Below are positions 24,177 to 37,600 of a stretch of 64,000 bases of DNA, piece after piece. The first letter of the stretch is position 1. Each line of letters starts with the position of its first letter. The position numbers and the translations under genes are program-made. The stretch comes from Marchantia polymorpha subsp. ruderalis (taxonomy: Eukaryota; Streptophyta; Marchantiopsida; Marchantiales; Marchantiaceae). The notes under the pieces were generated by a model that was not told where the DNA came from, did not search any database, and saw only the letters and a list, made by a program, of their open reading frames with translations. The stretch is taken from contig AP031353.1 of assembly GCA_037833965.1 (NCBI GenBank), positions 9,488,501-9,552,500 on the forward strand, written 5' to 3'.

Positions 24177-27100
24177 TCACCGGCTTGGAGCGTAGGCCAA
24201 AGGATCCACATCAGACTCTCGGGCTGAACTATCTTCTGAAGGCACCTGCTTACTGAATGTCAATTTCTGCTGGGGCAAGGCACCACCACTAAAAGCAGTA
24301 AGATCCGTATCTACCAAAATTACATCATCCTCCTTAAATTCCCCCTTCAAAATTCCTTTGGCCAACTCATTCTCGATACTCTGCTGAATAACCCGCTTCA
24401 CAGGCCTGGCACCGTAGTTGGGATCGTATCCCATGCTCCCTAGGAGTTGAATAGCACTCTCGCTGACATTGAGTGTAATCTTTTTATCCACCAATCGCTT
24501 TTGTACTCTGTCCAACTGCACAAGTGCAAGAAAACGAGGTCAAAACTGACAATGTTCAAACCAGTTTGCATGTAAGTCCCGGTATGTAGATACCGCATGA
24601 TCCGAAACAAAATCTAAGCTTTACATGCTTCAGTGTTGAGGTGCATTTCACCGAGAATCGGCAAAGATAATGCTGAAACAGCAAAGATGGAAGACAAAAT
24701 GAATGACAAGTGAACTCATAGGAATTGCGCGAATCTCTCACCTGCAGTTTGACGATCATGCCGATTTGATCCCGATCAAGAGGTTGGAAGACAATGTACT
24801 CATCCACACGATTCATAAATTCTGGTCGAAAGGTATTCCTTGCGGCCTCCATCACGCGCAGTCTCATAGCTTCGTATGCTGCCTCTTTAGATCCCATAGG
24901 ATTTTCGAGGCTGTTAAGGACATATTGCGATCCAACGTTCGAAGTCATAATAATGACGGTGTTGGTAAAACTCACAGTTCGACCTTGAGAGTCAGTTACT
25001 CTCCCGTCGTCCAAAACTTGAAGGAAGATATTGAACACATCGGAATGAGCCTTCTCAATTTCATCAAACAGGATCACAGCATATGGGCGTCGGCGGACAG
25101 ACTCGGTCAGCTGACCACCCTCCTCGTACCCAACATAACCTGGAGGGGCACCAATCAATCTCGAAACCGCATGTTTTTCCATGTATTCACTCATGTCTAT
25201 CCTCACCAGCGCTTCCTCCGTGTTGAATAAGTATGAAGCCAGGGCCTTAGCCAACTCCGTTTTACCCACGCCTGTAGGACCCATGAACATAAAACTTGCT
25301 ATAGGTCGGTTGGGATCTGAAAGTCCAGCACGTGAGCGTTGGATAGCTTCTGCCACTGACTGAACTGCCGGATCTTGACCAACGACTCGCTTGTGTAGTT
25401 CGACATCCAGATGTAAGAGTTTTTCCCTCTCAGATTGCTGCAACTTCGAGACTGGGATACCTGTCCACTTACTGACAATCTCAGCTATGTCATTCCCGGT
25501 CACCTCTTCCCGAAGCATCGATTTCCCTGTATTTTGGTACTCAGTTAAAGCCTTCTCTGCATCCTCCAGCTGTCTCTGAAGTGTGATAAGACTTCCGTAT
25601 TTCAATTCGGCTGCACGGCTAAGATCATAATCTCGTTCGGCTTGCTGAATTTCCACGTTCACTCTATCAACCTGTCAAGTCGACATTCCAAGTTTCAGCC
25701 ACTAGGACGAAACATACTTCCTATGAAAGTGAAATTCACAACGAGTGACCTGAATGAGGAGACCGCCAAGCACCAAAACTTCACCTCTTCTTTGATGGAC
25801 TGAATTCGGGTCATAACAGACTTCTCGTGCTCCCATTGATCGGTGAGGTCTTTTTGTTTGCCCTTCAACAACTCCAGCTCATTTTCCAGTCTACTAAGAC
25901 GATCACGTGATGCTTTGTCTGTGTCGTTAGTCAGGGACAACCGCTCCATTTCCAGTTTCAAAACTGCCCTGTCTATTTCGTCCAGTGCAGTGGGCTTTGA
26001 GGTGATCTCCATCTTCAATTTTGCTGCGGCTTCGTCGACCAAGTCGATTGCTGGAAATAAAAAGCAAATACCAATAAGTTCTTTCTCCTCCCTAACATAA
26101 ATATGTATGTAGAGCGCTATATACATAAAAAGTCCAAGACCAAACTTACAGACAAATTTCACTTGTATCATAAGTACAAACTCAAGCGAAACCAAGTCTC
26201 AACATCGTGAAAGGCACTCGAAATCATATATCTTACCTTTATCTGGGAGAAACCTGTCACTTATGTATCGATCGGCAAGCATAGCAGCTTCCACTAAGGC
26301 ACTATCAGAAATGCGGACAGCATGATGTAGCTCGTATCGTTCACGAAGTCCACGGAGAATAGACACCGTATCCTCTACAGAAGGTTGATCCACATACACT
26401 TGCTGGAATCGACGTTCCAAAGCTGGATCCTTTTCAATATACTTCCGGTACTCGTCGAGAGTAGTAGCACCTATACAGCGCAATTCTCCTCTTCCCAGCA
26501 TTGGCTTCAACAGATTTCCAGCGTCCATGGCTCCATTTGTCGCTCCTGTTCAGTCACATATTAAAAGCATGTGGATCAACCGATTAGGTTATTTCATCCA
26601 AAGAAACACTCAATCCCAACAGGGTGCCTTTCGAAATTATCATGTACAAGAAGAGAGTAAATAAAAGTGCGGCTTGCTAGACGCTCCTAACGTAATCTAA
26701 ATATACCTTACAACACAGACGATCGAAAACGAAAACATTTGCTCCCCTCCGGCACAAGAGGCCTCTACTTTCATGTTACAAAGTAATGACAATTGCACCT
26801 ACTTCAGTGAGCCAATCTTACCAGCGCCTACAACAGTGTGAATTTCATCAATGAAGAGGACAATTTGACCATCTGAATCCGTTACTTCTTTAAGAACCGC
26901 TTTCAAACGGTCCTCAAACTCTCCACGGAACTTAGCTCCGGCAATTAATGCACCAAGGTCGAGGGAAATAAGCTGCAAGAGTTGGGAGCTGAACGTTAGC
27001 TAGATCGCTACACTACTATAAAGTACAAGTCTCCTAACCAATGAAGGACCCTTATACGAACCCACTTCATAATTTTATAAATATGCCAATCCACGTCCAA

Positions 27101-29046
27101 TGACAGCAGAAGATCGGGACGAATAAAACACGGTCAAGACTCTGCATGCAGTCTCTTACCTTGCGATTGATGAGAGCTTGGGGAACATCGCCTTGCACGA
27201 TTCGCTGGGCTAACCTATTCACATTTAAGCACAAAAAACTCTTTAGGCATGGACTTCAAATCCCTCAACCGGACGACTCCTAACTTTCATGTCATTTAAA
27301 CAACTCTGAAGGACACGAGAGAAGAAAAGTGGCTTATTCATCTGCAGAGTTGTGAACAAAAACTACTACTAATTGCCCTGGTTACTATCTCGTGCGCAAA
27401 TAGCAAAGCCGGGGTTTCTTCGTGGCTCACCCTTCAGAAATTGCTGTTTTCCCGACACCAGGTTCTCCGATGAGCACAGGGTTGTTCTTGGTTCGTCGAG
27501 AAAGAATCTGTATACAACGCCGTATCTCGTCGTCTCGACCAATCACGGGATCAAGCTTTCCCTGACGTGCCATTTCTGTAAGATCCTTCCCGTACTTCTC
27601 GAGGGCCTCGTATTTTCCCTCGGGATCTGTACATAGGCAACTACCCCGTCAGAACAATTGCGTTCCCGACATGAGTTCCAGACGCCCACGACTGCTGCAT
27701 GGAACATACATAGTAGACGGAGAAACTTTCAGAAGATACCCAACTAATGTAACTAGGAACGAACTACTAATGGGCACACCTGTGGATCGGAATAATGTTC
27801 TTACTGTAATTGTTCGACGAGCCGCTCGGTTTTCCCAACCACTTACCTTGATCTGTCACTTTCTGGGAACCCCGCACGGATTGAACCGCTGCATTCAGAG
27901 CTTTCGGCGTCAACTGAAATTCCTTAAACAGTTGCTGCCCAAAACGCTTATCCTGCATAAACCCCAATACTAAGTGCTCCACAGACACAAAGGCGTCTCC
28001 CAAGTCTTTCTTGTGGCCCCTGGCGCGATCGATCAGACCCTCCAAATCACGTCCCAACATAGAGCCACTGGTGTCGCCCATAACCTGCAGTTTAGTACAC
28101 GAGAATGGGTTTAAGAACCTTTCTTCACCTCGAAACCCAAATGGACGAGATGGAAAAAAAAAAGGCTGTGAACGTCTACCTTAGGCTGCCTTTGAATAAA
28201 TCGCTCGGTAGCTTGAAGAAGTGATGTGTTATCCACGCCAGCTTTGGCAAAAATTCGACGAGCGAGTCCATTCCGTTGCTCCAATAAAGCTTTCATTAGA
28301 TGCTCGGTTTCAACAATTTGTTGTTTGCTCTCTTTGGCGACATCAGGCGAGGCGACGATGGCTTGCCAGGCCATCTCTGTAAACTCGGCTTGGTTAATCT
28401 GTTAACAAAATACGGCACATTAGAAACGACAATTTATCAAGGTGAATTCATCCTTGAGTTGTGCAAATACCATGCAAGTCTCCGAGCAATTGCTAGTCAT
28501 GTCTCCAGAAAATCGTAGCATAACCTTCATGTTTATCAACCGCGCATGGTACTTAAAATTCGCCAAATTTTTTAAATATCTTACAATCGAAACACACTTA
28601 ATGTCGCCTGCTATGACGGTGAGCATACATTGTTTGCTCTGTGGTTACAACAACTACTCAGAGCCGAGCAGTCAAATTTATAGGACGCAGCATTTAAAAG
28701 ACTCGTGATTTCCGTACGGCTTACTCACCCTTCCATCCCTAGCCTCACAACGAGGAGTCGAATGAATCTTCCTGCGAGCTGGCAAACATTCAGCGAAATG
28801 ATGTTTCACAGCTTCCTGTTGGCGGAGTCCGACGTGCGATTGCGAAGAGACAGCGAACCGCCGGGCAGAAGCGAGCCTGGAACCCCGGGCAAGACGAATC
28901 CCACAGCCATCGACTGAGCTAAACCCCCTCCTATCTACAGCTACCCTCACACATTTCCTCGCAGAACGCGCACTCTGCGACGAAGTAAAACTGACAATTT
29001 GCGGAATTGCACCGACAGGACGAGACAATCCGACCTCCGCAGCCAT
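24177..29046 (-). CDS. ClpB: ClpB/Hsp101-type disaggregase, probably plastid-targeted, 10 coding exons, 1006 aa
   Basis: This AAA+ hexamer threads aggregated proteins through its pore together with Hsp70. Coding exons on the minus strand are 29046-28729, 28398-28180, 28084-27847, 27626-27431, 27214-27160, 26972-26822, 26545-26237, 26050-25785, 25671-24742 and 24515-24177. All join in phase by GT-AG. Residues 1 to about 97 are Arg/Ser/Ala-rich with few acids, like a transit peptide, and CEARDGR precedes the Clp N-domain. The first AAA module has Walker A GEPGVGKT (312-319) and Walker B FIDEIH (Asp384, Glu385). A coiled-coil M domain lies at about 500-650. The second module has GPTGVGKT (715-722), pore loop GYVGYEEGG (762-770) and FDEIEK (Asp787, Glu788). 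All key residues are present. The first ATG of the frame is taken. Plastid rather than mitochondrial targeting is inferred from the leader and from overall likeness to plastid ClpB. Confidence 0.95.
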
Positions 29047-29655
29047 TCCTGCAACGCCCCGGGCCACAGGAATCGCCCTTCCTAGCGCTCTGAGAGTCGC
29101 CGTGCTGCCCTGCCCTACTATCCCTCGGCCTTTGTGATGTCAGTGCTCTCTAAAGCCCTCCCTCCCTCCCTGCCTCCTCCAAGAAATTCTCCCACCTTCT
29201 CTATACAGATCTCTACAGAACAAATCCTCCGCACTGCTCAATCTCTGCTCTCTCGCCAGTCTCTCATCCGGATGTCTTATATAAAATGCACACCAGGCCC
29301 CGCATGGCCTCGTGAGGCTTCGTCGAGATGACCAGAAGCCGCTGGAGTTCGGACCGAAGGTACTAGAGAAATCTGTCTCTCGCTGCCACTGGATCCATCG
29401 AGCGAATGATCGTCCCTGGCATGCTCTCACCGCAGCGAACCACGTCGATGCCCGCCCGCCTGGCTCCACTGCTCTCTTCCACCGCGCTGGAGATGCGGTT
29501 CCATCCTCGGCTTCCTTCTCCGCTAAGTTTTGCGGCTGCCGCGCATCGCAAGTGTTTTCTGCGCTCGGCCCGACCACGGAAGTCTGAGACGGCCCTTCTG
29601 TTCTTGTTGTCAATCTACCTCGTGAGACCGGACATACCATGCACGTCTGACGCGC
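29047..29655 (-). promoter_or_regulatory. Upstream region of ClpB
   Basis: About 600 bases separate the ClpB start from retroelement debris. The stretch is CT-rich on the plus strand near 29,155-29,185. I looked for heat-shock elements of the GAAnnTTC type and found no convincing array. Frames on both strands appear to be composition artefacts. Confidence 0.35.
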
Positions 29656-29659
29656 TAAT

Positions 29660-29830
29660 TTATTCAGCTCCGTCTGATTTCGTTTTGGGCTTTACTTTTT
29701 CTCTTTTCTCTTTCTTGTGTATGCTAGTGTCTTTTCTCTTTCTTGCGTTTCTTGTGTATGCTTGTGTCTGCGATCTGCGTGTGCTCTTGTGAGAATCCGC
29801 AACAATTGGTATTAGAGAATTTTTTCAAGC
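29660..29830 (+). repeat. Copia LTR right end with initiator-Met tRNA primer-binding site
   Basis: The sequence ends CTTGTGAGAATCCGCAACA and is followed at once by TTGGTATTAGAGA. This is close to the copia primer-binding site TGGTATCAGAGC, complementary to initiator tRNA-Met. The same LTR terminus recurs near 32,235-32,270, so this is the right edge of a 5' LTR. Confidence 0.7.
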
Positions 29831-31259
29831 AAAGAAAGCTCCGTCAACTTTGATCAAGGAACGCCAACGATGAGACGGAGGAGTTGTATTGCCTAGTCGA
29901 AGAGGAGTTTAGCTGTGCTTGTTTGTCAAGAATAGACTATTTGATTTTGGCGGAATAAAGTGCACTTTTGCAACACATCATTGCATTGCTTTCTGTTTTG
30001 CGTAGGTATTTGTTACGTCGCAGCCGTGTTGCAAGTCCTTACTTGACTGTAAGGAAGGAAATCATAATCACTGTGGCGGAAATTTGATGCTGGTGCTAAA
30101 AGGCCTATCATTCCAACGCAAGGATTGCCTGGAGGAAACTTTTTTTTGCACAGTCATATTATTTTTCCACGGATTGTTCAATGATGCGAGAGCATAAGAT
30201 AAGACGGAAGGGAAGTGTGCGAGGCAATGACATGTGTCGACGTACTTGGCGGGCTCAACGTGTGACATCGCGATGGAATTAACCTTTGTCCTTGAATTCA
30301 ACGTGGCACGGAGGAAAATGTTGATGCTGACTAGCTAGAAGGGAGGCCAAGAAAGCTAACAAAGTCACGTCTCTCGCAGACATGCAACCAGCTTCGGAGT
30401 ATTGCGTTTTTTAACTGTTTTTTCTTGCTCAATACAGTACTGTTTTCTAAGATAATGAATAATCAGATTGCTTGTGGATTTGCCAAATTCAGCCTTCGTA
30501 CTCTCCTCCAATAAGAAGGTTCTATGGCTTTTTTTCATATCTTCTTTTCTTTTTTTGTGCTCATGGTTGAAGAAATTTTGAGGTTTAATTTACAACAAAT
30601 CTTAGACAACGAAGTCACCTTTTGTGATTGCATTCAAGTTCATAGTTTTGCCGTCGCTGCTTTTTGTTCTGTTATGCTGAACTTTGCTTGTGAACAACAT
30701 CTTCCAAGCGTTTTGCGAGGATTTGATAATGCAAAATTGAGTACTGAAATTTTTTTCTTTGACGGATTTGTGTTGAAACATGTAATGAATCATCCATAGA
30801 GTGGAATTGATGGATTTCTATAAAAACTTGAAGCCTGCTTTATACTTCGTTCCACTTGCTTTGAGCGCAGCAAAACATTAGTTTGTGTAGAGCAAGGAGT
30901 CTAAGTGGTTGCAGATAGAGAAGAAGAAGGTAATACTTGGTAATCTTATTGTAAAAATAAGCGCTTAGAATTTCAAAATTGTTTTCATCTCTTAGATATA
31001 TTTTTTGAGGTTAACTGCGGTTAAAAAGCGATCTCAAGTCCTAGCTAAAACTAGTTAAGAGGATGACCGGTGCTGGGTATTAATATACCAGGGTTTGTGT
31101 ATTACCTATGTGGTGAATCATGTTTCGACTGTGACTTGATTATATGCGTTTTATGTTTTCTATGTTATCTCCAACAATTTTCTTCATGTTTTTTCATCGC
31201 TTGGACCAATTTTGTCATGACATGGCACACATATTTGTGAAATTCTTATTATATTTTAA
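29831..31259 (+). mobile_element. Eroded internal copia sequence and LTR fragment
   Basis: After the primer-binding site the sequence looks like an untranslated leader and then loses recognisable coding content. At about 31,005-31,150 a segment with GAGGTTAACTGCGGTTAA and GGTATTAATATACC matches, in diverged form, the LTR near 11,255-11,360. This indicates a second LTR fragment. No gene of the host is seen. Confidence 0.45.
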
Positions 31260-32280
31260 TTATCTTCTTTGACTATCAAAGATCATGATATTTGTTTGAT
31301 GATTTTAATGAAACATCTTTGTTATGTTACATTCATGTTAATTATGGACAAGATCTGGAAAAAAAAAATATATTTAAATATGTGTTTACAATTGATGATG
31401 AATTCATTAGTTGAATATATATTGTGCAGAATTGTGTACTTTAGTTCACAATGAAAGTTGAATAGGTAATTGTAATGAAAGAAGCTAATTGATTGCATAT
31501 GATTATTTGTGACTATCAAAATGAAGATTTTAGATTGAAATCTTCATTGTGAAAGTCAAATTGAATTAAATTTTGTAACACATCACGTGATAAAGAATAG
31601 AATGAAACACATTAACATCAAACATCATTTTATCATAGATACAATTTTTGATAAAAGGATAGAGTTAGTCAAGTTTGACAATAAATTTAATATAATTCAT
31701 GTGTTGATCAAAATTATTACTTTGGAAAATTTTAGATGATATTTTGCTAATTTGCAAATTTCACATGAGTAGCAAAAATAAAATTTACTAGATCTTTGGT
31801 TATATCTATATATTTTTACTTTATTTTGGCTACGACTTAATTTAAATTATATTTTGTTCAAAGAGTAATCTTTATTATATTTCTTTCAAAAATTTACTAT
31901 ACAATAATTATATGGAATATGGAGATTATTGTTACAACCACATGTGTTAAAGGAGTAGATTGTAGATATTAATTCAGTAATTTTTTAACTCAAATAGCTT
32001 ACTCTTAGGAAGGATTTAGGTTTTGCTCTTCATTATAAATATGAACTAGTCAAGTATCTCTGTTACACATTTCAAGATTTTAATCAATGAAGACTTTTTT
32101 AACTTTGTGGTAGTTACATGTTTGTTATCGCGTACGATCTGCGTATCGATCATTGTGTACATGTTTAACATGTATGTTGTGTATGACATTTATTGTGTAG
32201 GTTCATGTTAGCAATTTGATGTGTCTCTGTTTGTATATGTGGTTGTGTTCTTGTGAGAATTTGTAACAAATCTTGAACCT
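31260..32280 (+). mobile_element. Copia RNase H remnant followed by 3' LTR
   Basis: The stretch 31,345-31,745 parallels the RNase H part of the copia copy at 10,590-11,010. It shares ACAAGATCT, AATATGTGTTTACA and AGAATGAAACACATTAACATC. An LTR-like sequence follows from about 31,930 to the terminus CTTGTGAGAATTTGTAACA at about 32,270. With the LTR end and primer-binding site at 29.8 kb, it probably marks the outer limits of one internally deleted element. Confidence 0.65.
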
Positions 32281-34642
32281 AGAAACTAAAGCCTTGAGAG
32301 CTCTAGTTTGAAACTAACCCCTAGTTCTTGTCAAGTCTAACAATTTGACAGCATTGTGCACCAGTACTTTGGTTCCAATTTGAGTGAAAACATTGCTAAT
32401 TGCACAATATCTTCCGTAATACATATTTGTCACTACACATGCATATCTACCTAGTAAATCACGAAATCCATTTTATAGCATGATACAATGAAGTAATAAA
32501 AGTTTTTAATTTTCATAAACATTGGTGTGTAAGTATAACACATGAACATTTATATTCCAACTAGATATAGGCAAGATAAAGTTTCAAAGTGGAAATTATT
32601 TTTTTCCTTGGACTGACTATAAGGTTTCAAAGCATACTCTGTATAAAAAATCATCTTTTTGTTACTTTAGCCTCTATGTGAACTTTGGAATCGTATGGTA
32701 ATATGGATGCTCAAGCTGATTTTGATATTTCGTGAGAGAACTTACCAACATAAGTTTCATTATCTCTAGAATATTGTGTGTATTTACGGAGAGCTCCAAT
32801 TAGTGCTATACATGGGAGATAATTACCGAAGATGACATGACATCAGAAATTTTGTCATTCATATACTGGTTCATTTTCATAGTTCACATTTTGTACAGTA
32901 AGTGGCAGAGGGTCATTTTATTTGGCCAGATACTCTCCTAGCCCGTTACCGTTGGATTTATTCCTGTCCGCATTAATGAGGTCTATAAGATGCTGTTGTT
33001 ATTTGTAGAACAATTGATGTTCAGATATTGTAGGTCAATTTTTTAATCAAATACTTTCGTCGTTCCACTGTAGGGCTCGACATTTTCGTGCTAGTTTTTC
33101 TCTAATCCACTTGGCGCCAAAACGGCGAAAAAATTTTGCGACAGCATCGGAAGAGAACTGAGAGAACAGCAGAAGTTTGCGGCAAAACTGACGTAATCTC
33201 CTCCCAAGTCACAAGGAAGTTTAAAGCGGCCTTGCGGAAAGATGGACAAGAGGAGCGCGAGTCCAGACGCAAACGTAAATGCTCGACAAGGGCCGCTGGG
33301 GAAGGCGAGCGGACGAAGCAGCCCGAGGCATACTTCTGGACTCGTCGACGAATGGACGAATGCAAACCATCGGATCGAACATCTGGCGACCGGGTTCCCC
33401 ATGGAATTTGCGCAGTCTCCGTACGTACGTACCCTCCACCAATAGATACCGAGAAATGCAGCAAGAATCCATCAAGACAGTCAGTCACTCGTACATGGAG
33501 GAATTCCAAGGGAGGACATATGCACGTACACAACACAAGAACCGGGTGGGTCTCACGGGGTTCCGCGAATTCGCCATCCGTTTAGGGTTGTCCGTCGATA
33601 CTGCAGTTGTCTCTTCGTTCTGCGGTCCGCAATAATAGGTGCGCATGTGCGAGCCTTCGTTTGATTTTCTGATCGCTCCGGCGATCGACGTCGCGATTTT
33701 GGCGCAATTCTCGACGTTGCGCAGCAGGTGGTGCACCGAACCAAAGAGGGAATTTTCTGCCGCGATGGCCGAGTTGTGAGTGGAGCTGGAGACGGAGAAA
33801 TAGCAGACAATGTTGTAGGACAGCAGCGTGTGGATGTGGCTCGGTGTAGCGTCTTACAGCGACCGCGGGTGGTAGTATGAGAAGCCACAGGATGGTCCTC
33901 GGCTCGTCGGCAATAATCGTTGAGGAGTGAGTTCTTTGTTAGCAGAAGCGATCGAGTACGTGTTGTTGACTGGGAGTGGTGGAGTTTCCATTCGACATGT
34001 GCAGGGAAATGGTGCCGCAATAGTCTGCCGTACGGGTTCAAGGGCAGTTTGACGAGGAGAACGAGGGGAATGGTAATCAAGAGTAATGAATCTGGTTAAA
34101 TTTCGACTTTAGTTTTGCCCTCGTCCACCCGCAGGACAGGGTTAGCGTGAAACAGGTGTTCCAGGGAGAGCAGTGTAGCTTAGAATTTGGATGCACAGGA
34201 ACCTGGAAACAACTACTGCACCAGAAAATACGTTTCAAATATGAGATTTTCATCTAGAATTTACGACAAGCAAAATAGAGAGAGACGAAAAGTTCGGTCT
34301 CGTCAGTAAGTAGAGGACAGGTTTGTAATAACAGGTGGCCTTTCTTCTAATTTTAGGCCTAATCAGTGTCCACGAACAAACCATTTCCAAGTGACTACCG
34401 GGAGACTCCCCATAATCTGTCGTGGTTTCTATTAGTATTTGACGTATTCGGTGCATTTGGGCGCATGGCAGGCCTATTGGTCCTGCAATCAAAAAGCTTC
34501 GACGAAAGAGACGATCGATAAACATTCTCTTTGTGCTCGTCGACGATCGTGCACGGAGAAGAAAGCATCGACGCAAGGCTTGTTGGAGGCACTGGGTTTG
34601 AAATAATTTCAGCTCTGAGAGTAAATTAATTGGTTTGAAGGT
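32281..34642. other. Spacer and upstream region of TFIIF-alpha
   Basis: From 32.3 to 33.0 kb the DNA is AT-rich without genes. From 33.05 to 34.1 kb it is GC-richer, with overlapping open frames on both strands, a composition resembling the other upstream regions in this window. I infer promoter and 5' UTR of the plus-strand TFIIF-alpha gene. A minus-strand frame (33485 to about 33860) looks moderately protein-like, but I do not recognise it. Confidence 0.4.
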
Positions 34643-37600
34643 ATGACGATAGACCCCCTGGTGCTGAAGCCTAATTGCAATGGATGCGGGACGACCACGG
34701 ATCTTTATGGCAGCACCTGCAAGCATATGACAATATGTGTACCTTGTGGAAAGTCCTTGGTCGAGACTGGTGGTTCATGCACCGAGTGCGGTCTTCCAAT
34801 TACGCGGCTCATTCGGGTACTTCTTCATAGTCTTTACGAACAGTGTGAACACAAGATGGCACATTCTGTAGAGACGATACCTCACCTGCGGAATTTTAAT
34901 GAGACGCCATTATGTTTGGGTCTTCGTTCACGTCTCAAGAAGAAGTACAAAGTTGGAACCATGAACTTAGGTCAATGCTTGAAATCCACTACATTGTTTC
35001 AAGTGTTCTTGAAAAGGTCGTGAAGCATATGTGGCAGATGTAGTTTGTGTTTCTGCATGCTTCAGTCAGGCTGAGACAGAAGATGAAAAATATGCAGGCT
35101 ATCTCAGTTATGGACCTATCAGTCTCGAAACTTATAGATTACTGCTCTACTCCAGTATCATACTTCTTAGATATCGCGCTTTCATTCCATGGCAGCGCAA
35201 GTAACCTAGCATGGACATGTATTTTGATCTTGTCGATGCAGGAATACAGTGTGAAAAATCATGTTCCTTCCAAGCAATTTTTTGTAGGACGGTTCCATCA
35301 AGGAATCCCGCATTTTGCAAAGAAGAAGACTGGTGAGACCAAGTGGGCCATGCAGAAAGACGGAGCTCAGGGGCGACAACTCACTGATACCCAAAAGGTT
35401 TAGTACTTGACATGTTCTCTTTAGCCATTGCGAAATGTCTGAATTATTTCTTGGCGCAGAGTAATCGCTGAAGGTTCGAACTTCTTTTGGTGCAACTGTC
35501 TCGTATGTTTGTTTTCGCTGTAGTTCTACCAAATATGAGCTAGTGAGGATGTGTGCGCTGAAATTTCGAAGCTCCGAAAGAACATATTGCGTAGGAATTT
35601 TACAATGAAGTTGACCAACTCTTAAACAGTCCTCCCTCTCGCCTCTCTTTTCTGTCGGCTCCTGCATATATTGCTCAGTCCGAGTAGGTTGTGTTCAGGC
35701 TATGACATGCAAATATCAGTAAGGACATTATATGTCTCATGTGATGAATTAGTTTAGAACAGTTTGATGAAAGCTTGATTTCGAGCTCAGATAACGCAGT
35801 TCTGTACATATCATATCGTTGCGCGAGCTTCAGCTCCATCTATCTTGATGCCGTGAGTGTGAAAAACATGATCGCCGAAAGTTCAAGGGTTTCTGCGTTC
35901 AGTCAATCTACGCAGAGTGAATCGGTCCCTAAGGAACCCCCGAAAGGGCTTATCGTCTGATTTCCAGTCTATCTTTACCTGATTGCGATGTATATGGTGT
36001 TCGAATACCACCTCTTAATACGTTCTCACCTCTCTTTTATGTTCATCTGTAGGAAAAGTTTAAGCTCAAGCCTTGGATATTGGAGGATGATATCGGAGTC
36101 CAACAATTCACAGGGCAATTGGAAGGTGGACAGCAAGCAACCTACTTTCTTCTAATCATGTCGGGAAATGATTTCCAGGCCCTACCAGCCGGAAACTGGT
36201 ACTATTCGCATTATATCGCAATCGATGGATTTGCATGATGTAATGAGGTTGTCGCACATTCATAATTCGCACATTCATTTTGGTTAATCTTTTTAGTACT
36301 GACGTGAGCCGAGCACATATTGTTGCCTTCTGTTCTCGGGAATTCACACATGCTTCCCGTTGATTACATTACATCACATCACTTGTCCATTAAAAGTTTT
36401 GTTTGGCAATTTCACTTACTTTCATATAAACTCATACATTTTGGTCTCTTTGCTACTTCCAGTTACCACTTGGATTCTTGAGTTCAAATACAGTTCCGGT
36501 CTGTGTAGAGATGAGTACATATCGTTGGCATCTCTTCACTAGGGATCATACAGGCTTCCTGTTAATTGCATTGCTCACTTGCCCGTTGACATTTTGGTCG
36601 TCGTTTTCACTTACTTCCATTGAAACTTATACTACTTCGTCTCTCTCCTACTTCCAGGTACAACTTTCACAAGGTAGCACAGTATAAGCAACTAACGCTG
36701 GAGGAGGCAGAAGAACAAATGAAAAATAGGCGCAAGACTGCAGATGGATATCAGCGGTGGATGATGAAAGCTGCCAACACAGGGGCTGCCGCCTTTGGTG
36801 GGATTGCGGATGACGAAAAGGTAACTGGCGGTGGGGGTTCCAGTGGCAGGCGGAAGGGACCCGAAGATGATGATGATGGAGTAGGCGCCGATTCTGACAA
36901 AGGGGAAGAGGACGAGGATGAGGAAGAAGCTAGGACCAAAAGGCTCGGCTTGAAGAATGCCGCAGGTGGTGATGAAGATGGCGAAGAACCCGCCATGGAT
37001 CTTGATCTGGATGAGGAGGAACCTGAGAAAGGTGAGCTCTCAGCATCACGGACCAGAGATATTTAATTATTAACGTAGTTCCAGCCGTCAGGCAAGCAAG
37101 GGAGAAGTAAACTTTTGTTGTTAGTCTTTGATCAAGCACTTCAAGAATGTTTCCCCAGACTCTGTGTGCCTAAGACGAGAGTAATCCAGTGAAGGGAGTT
37201 GTCTCAAGGCAAGTAACCATCAGTTGACATCCTCATTGTGTTTGTTTCATTGTCCTAGTTGAGTGTGCAAAATGTGCCTTGTCTAAATTGTGGATTTGAT
37301 CCGAAAAGCTTTGAGACCGATTTCCGTCTGAAAAGTCGGAGCGAAGCTTTGAACGAGTATGAAGATATCATTGCTGTTTGCCATGGTAGGATGAGATCGA
37401 ACGAATAACCCGTGTTTTCTCTCTCCGTTTAATACTCTTGCACATTGGCGCAGGTGACGATTGGGAGCATGAAGAAACATTCACAGACGACGATGAAGCT
37501 GTTGGTAATGATCCGGAGGAAAGGATTGATCAGGAAAATCCAGAGGTTCCACCTCCCCCGGAAATCAAGCAGGTATGCACCTCGTTTTCATTATTATACC

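Noticed and set aside
24703..25230. Plus-strand frame of 175 codons
   Set aside because: It is the antisense shadow of ClpB exon 9, whose minus-strand product has full AAA+ motifs.
33485..34080. Minus-strand frames that look moderately protein-like
   Set aside because: Two different frames are open over the same DNA, neither has recognisable motifs, and splice sites joining them into a longer product were not found. The region is more likely the TFIIF-alpha upstream sequence.
36751..36996. Minus-strand Ser/Pro-rich frame
   Set aside because: It is the antisense of the acidic Asp/Glu tract in TFIIF-alpha exon 4.
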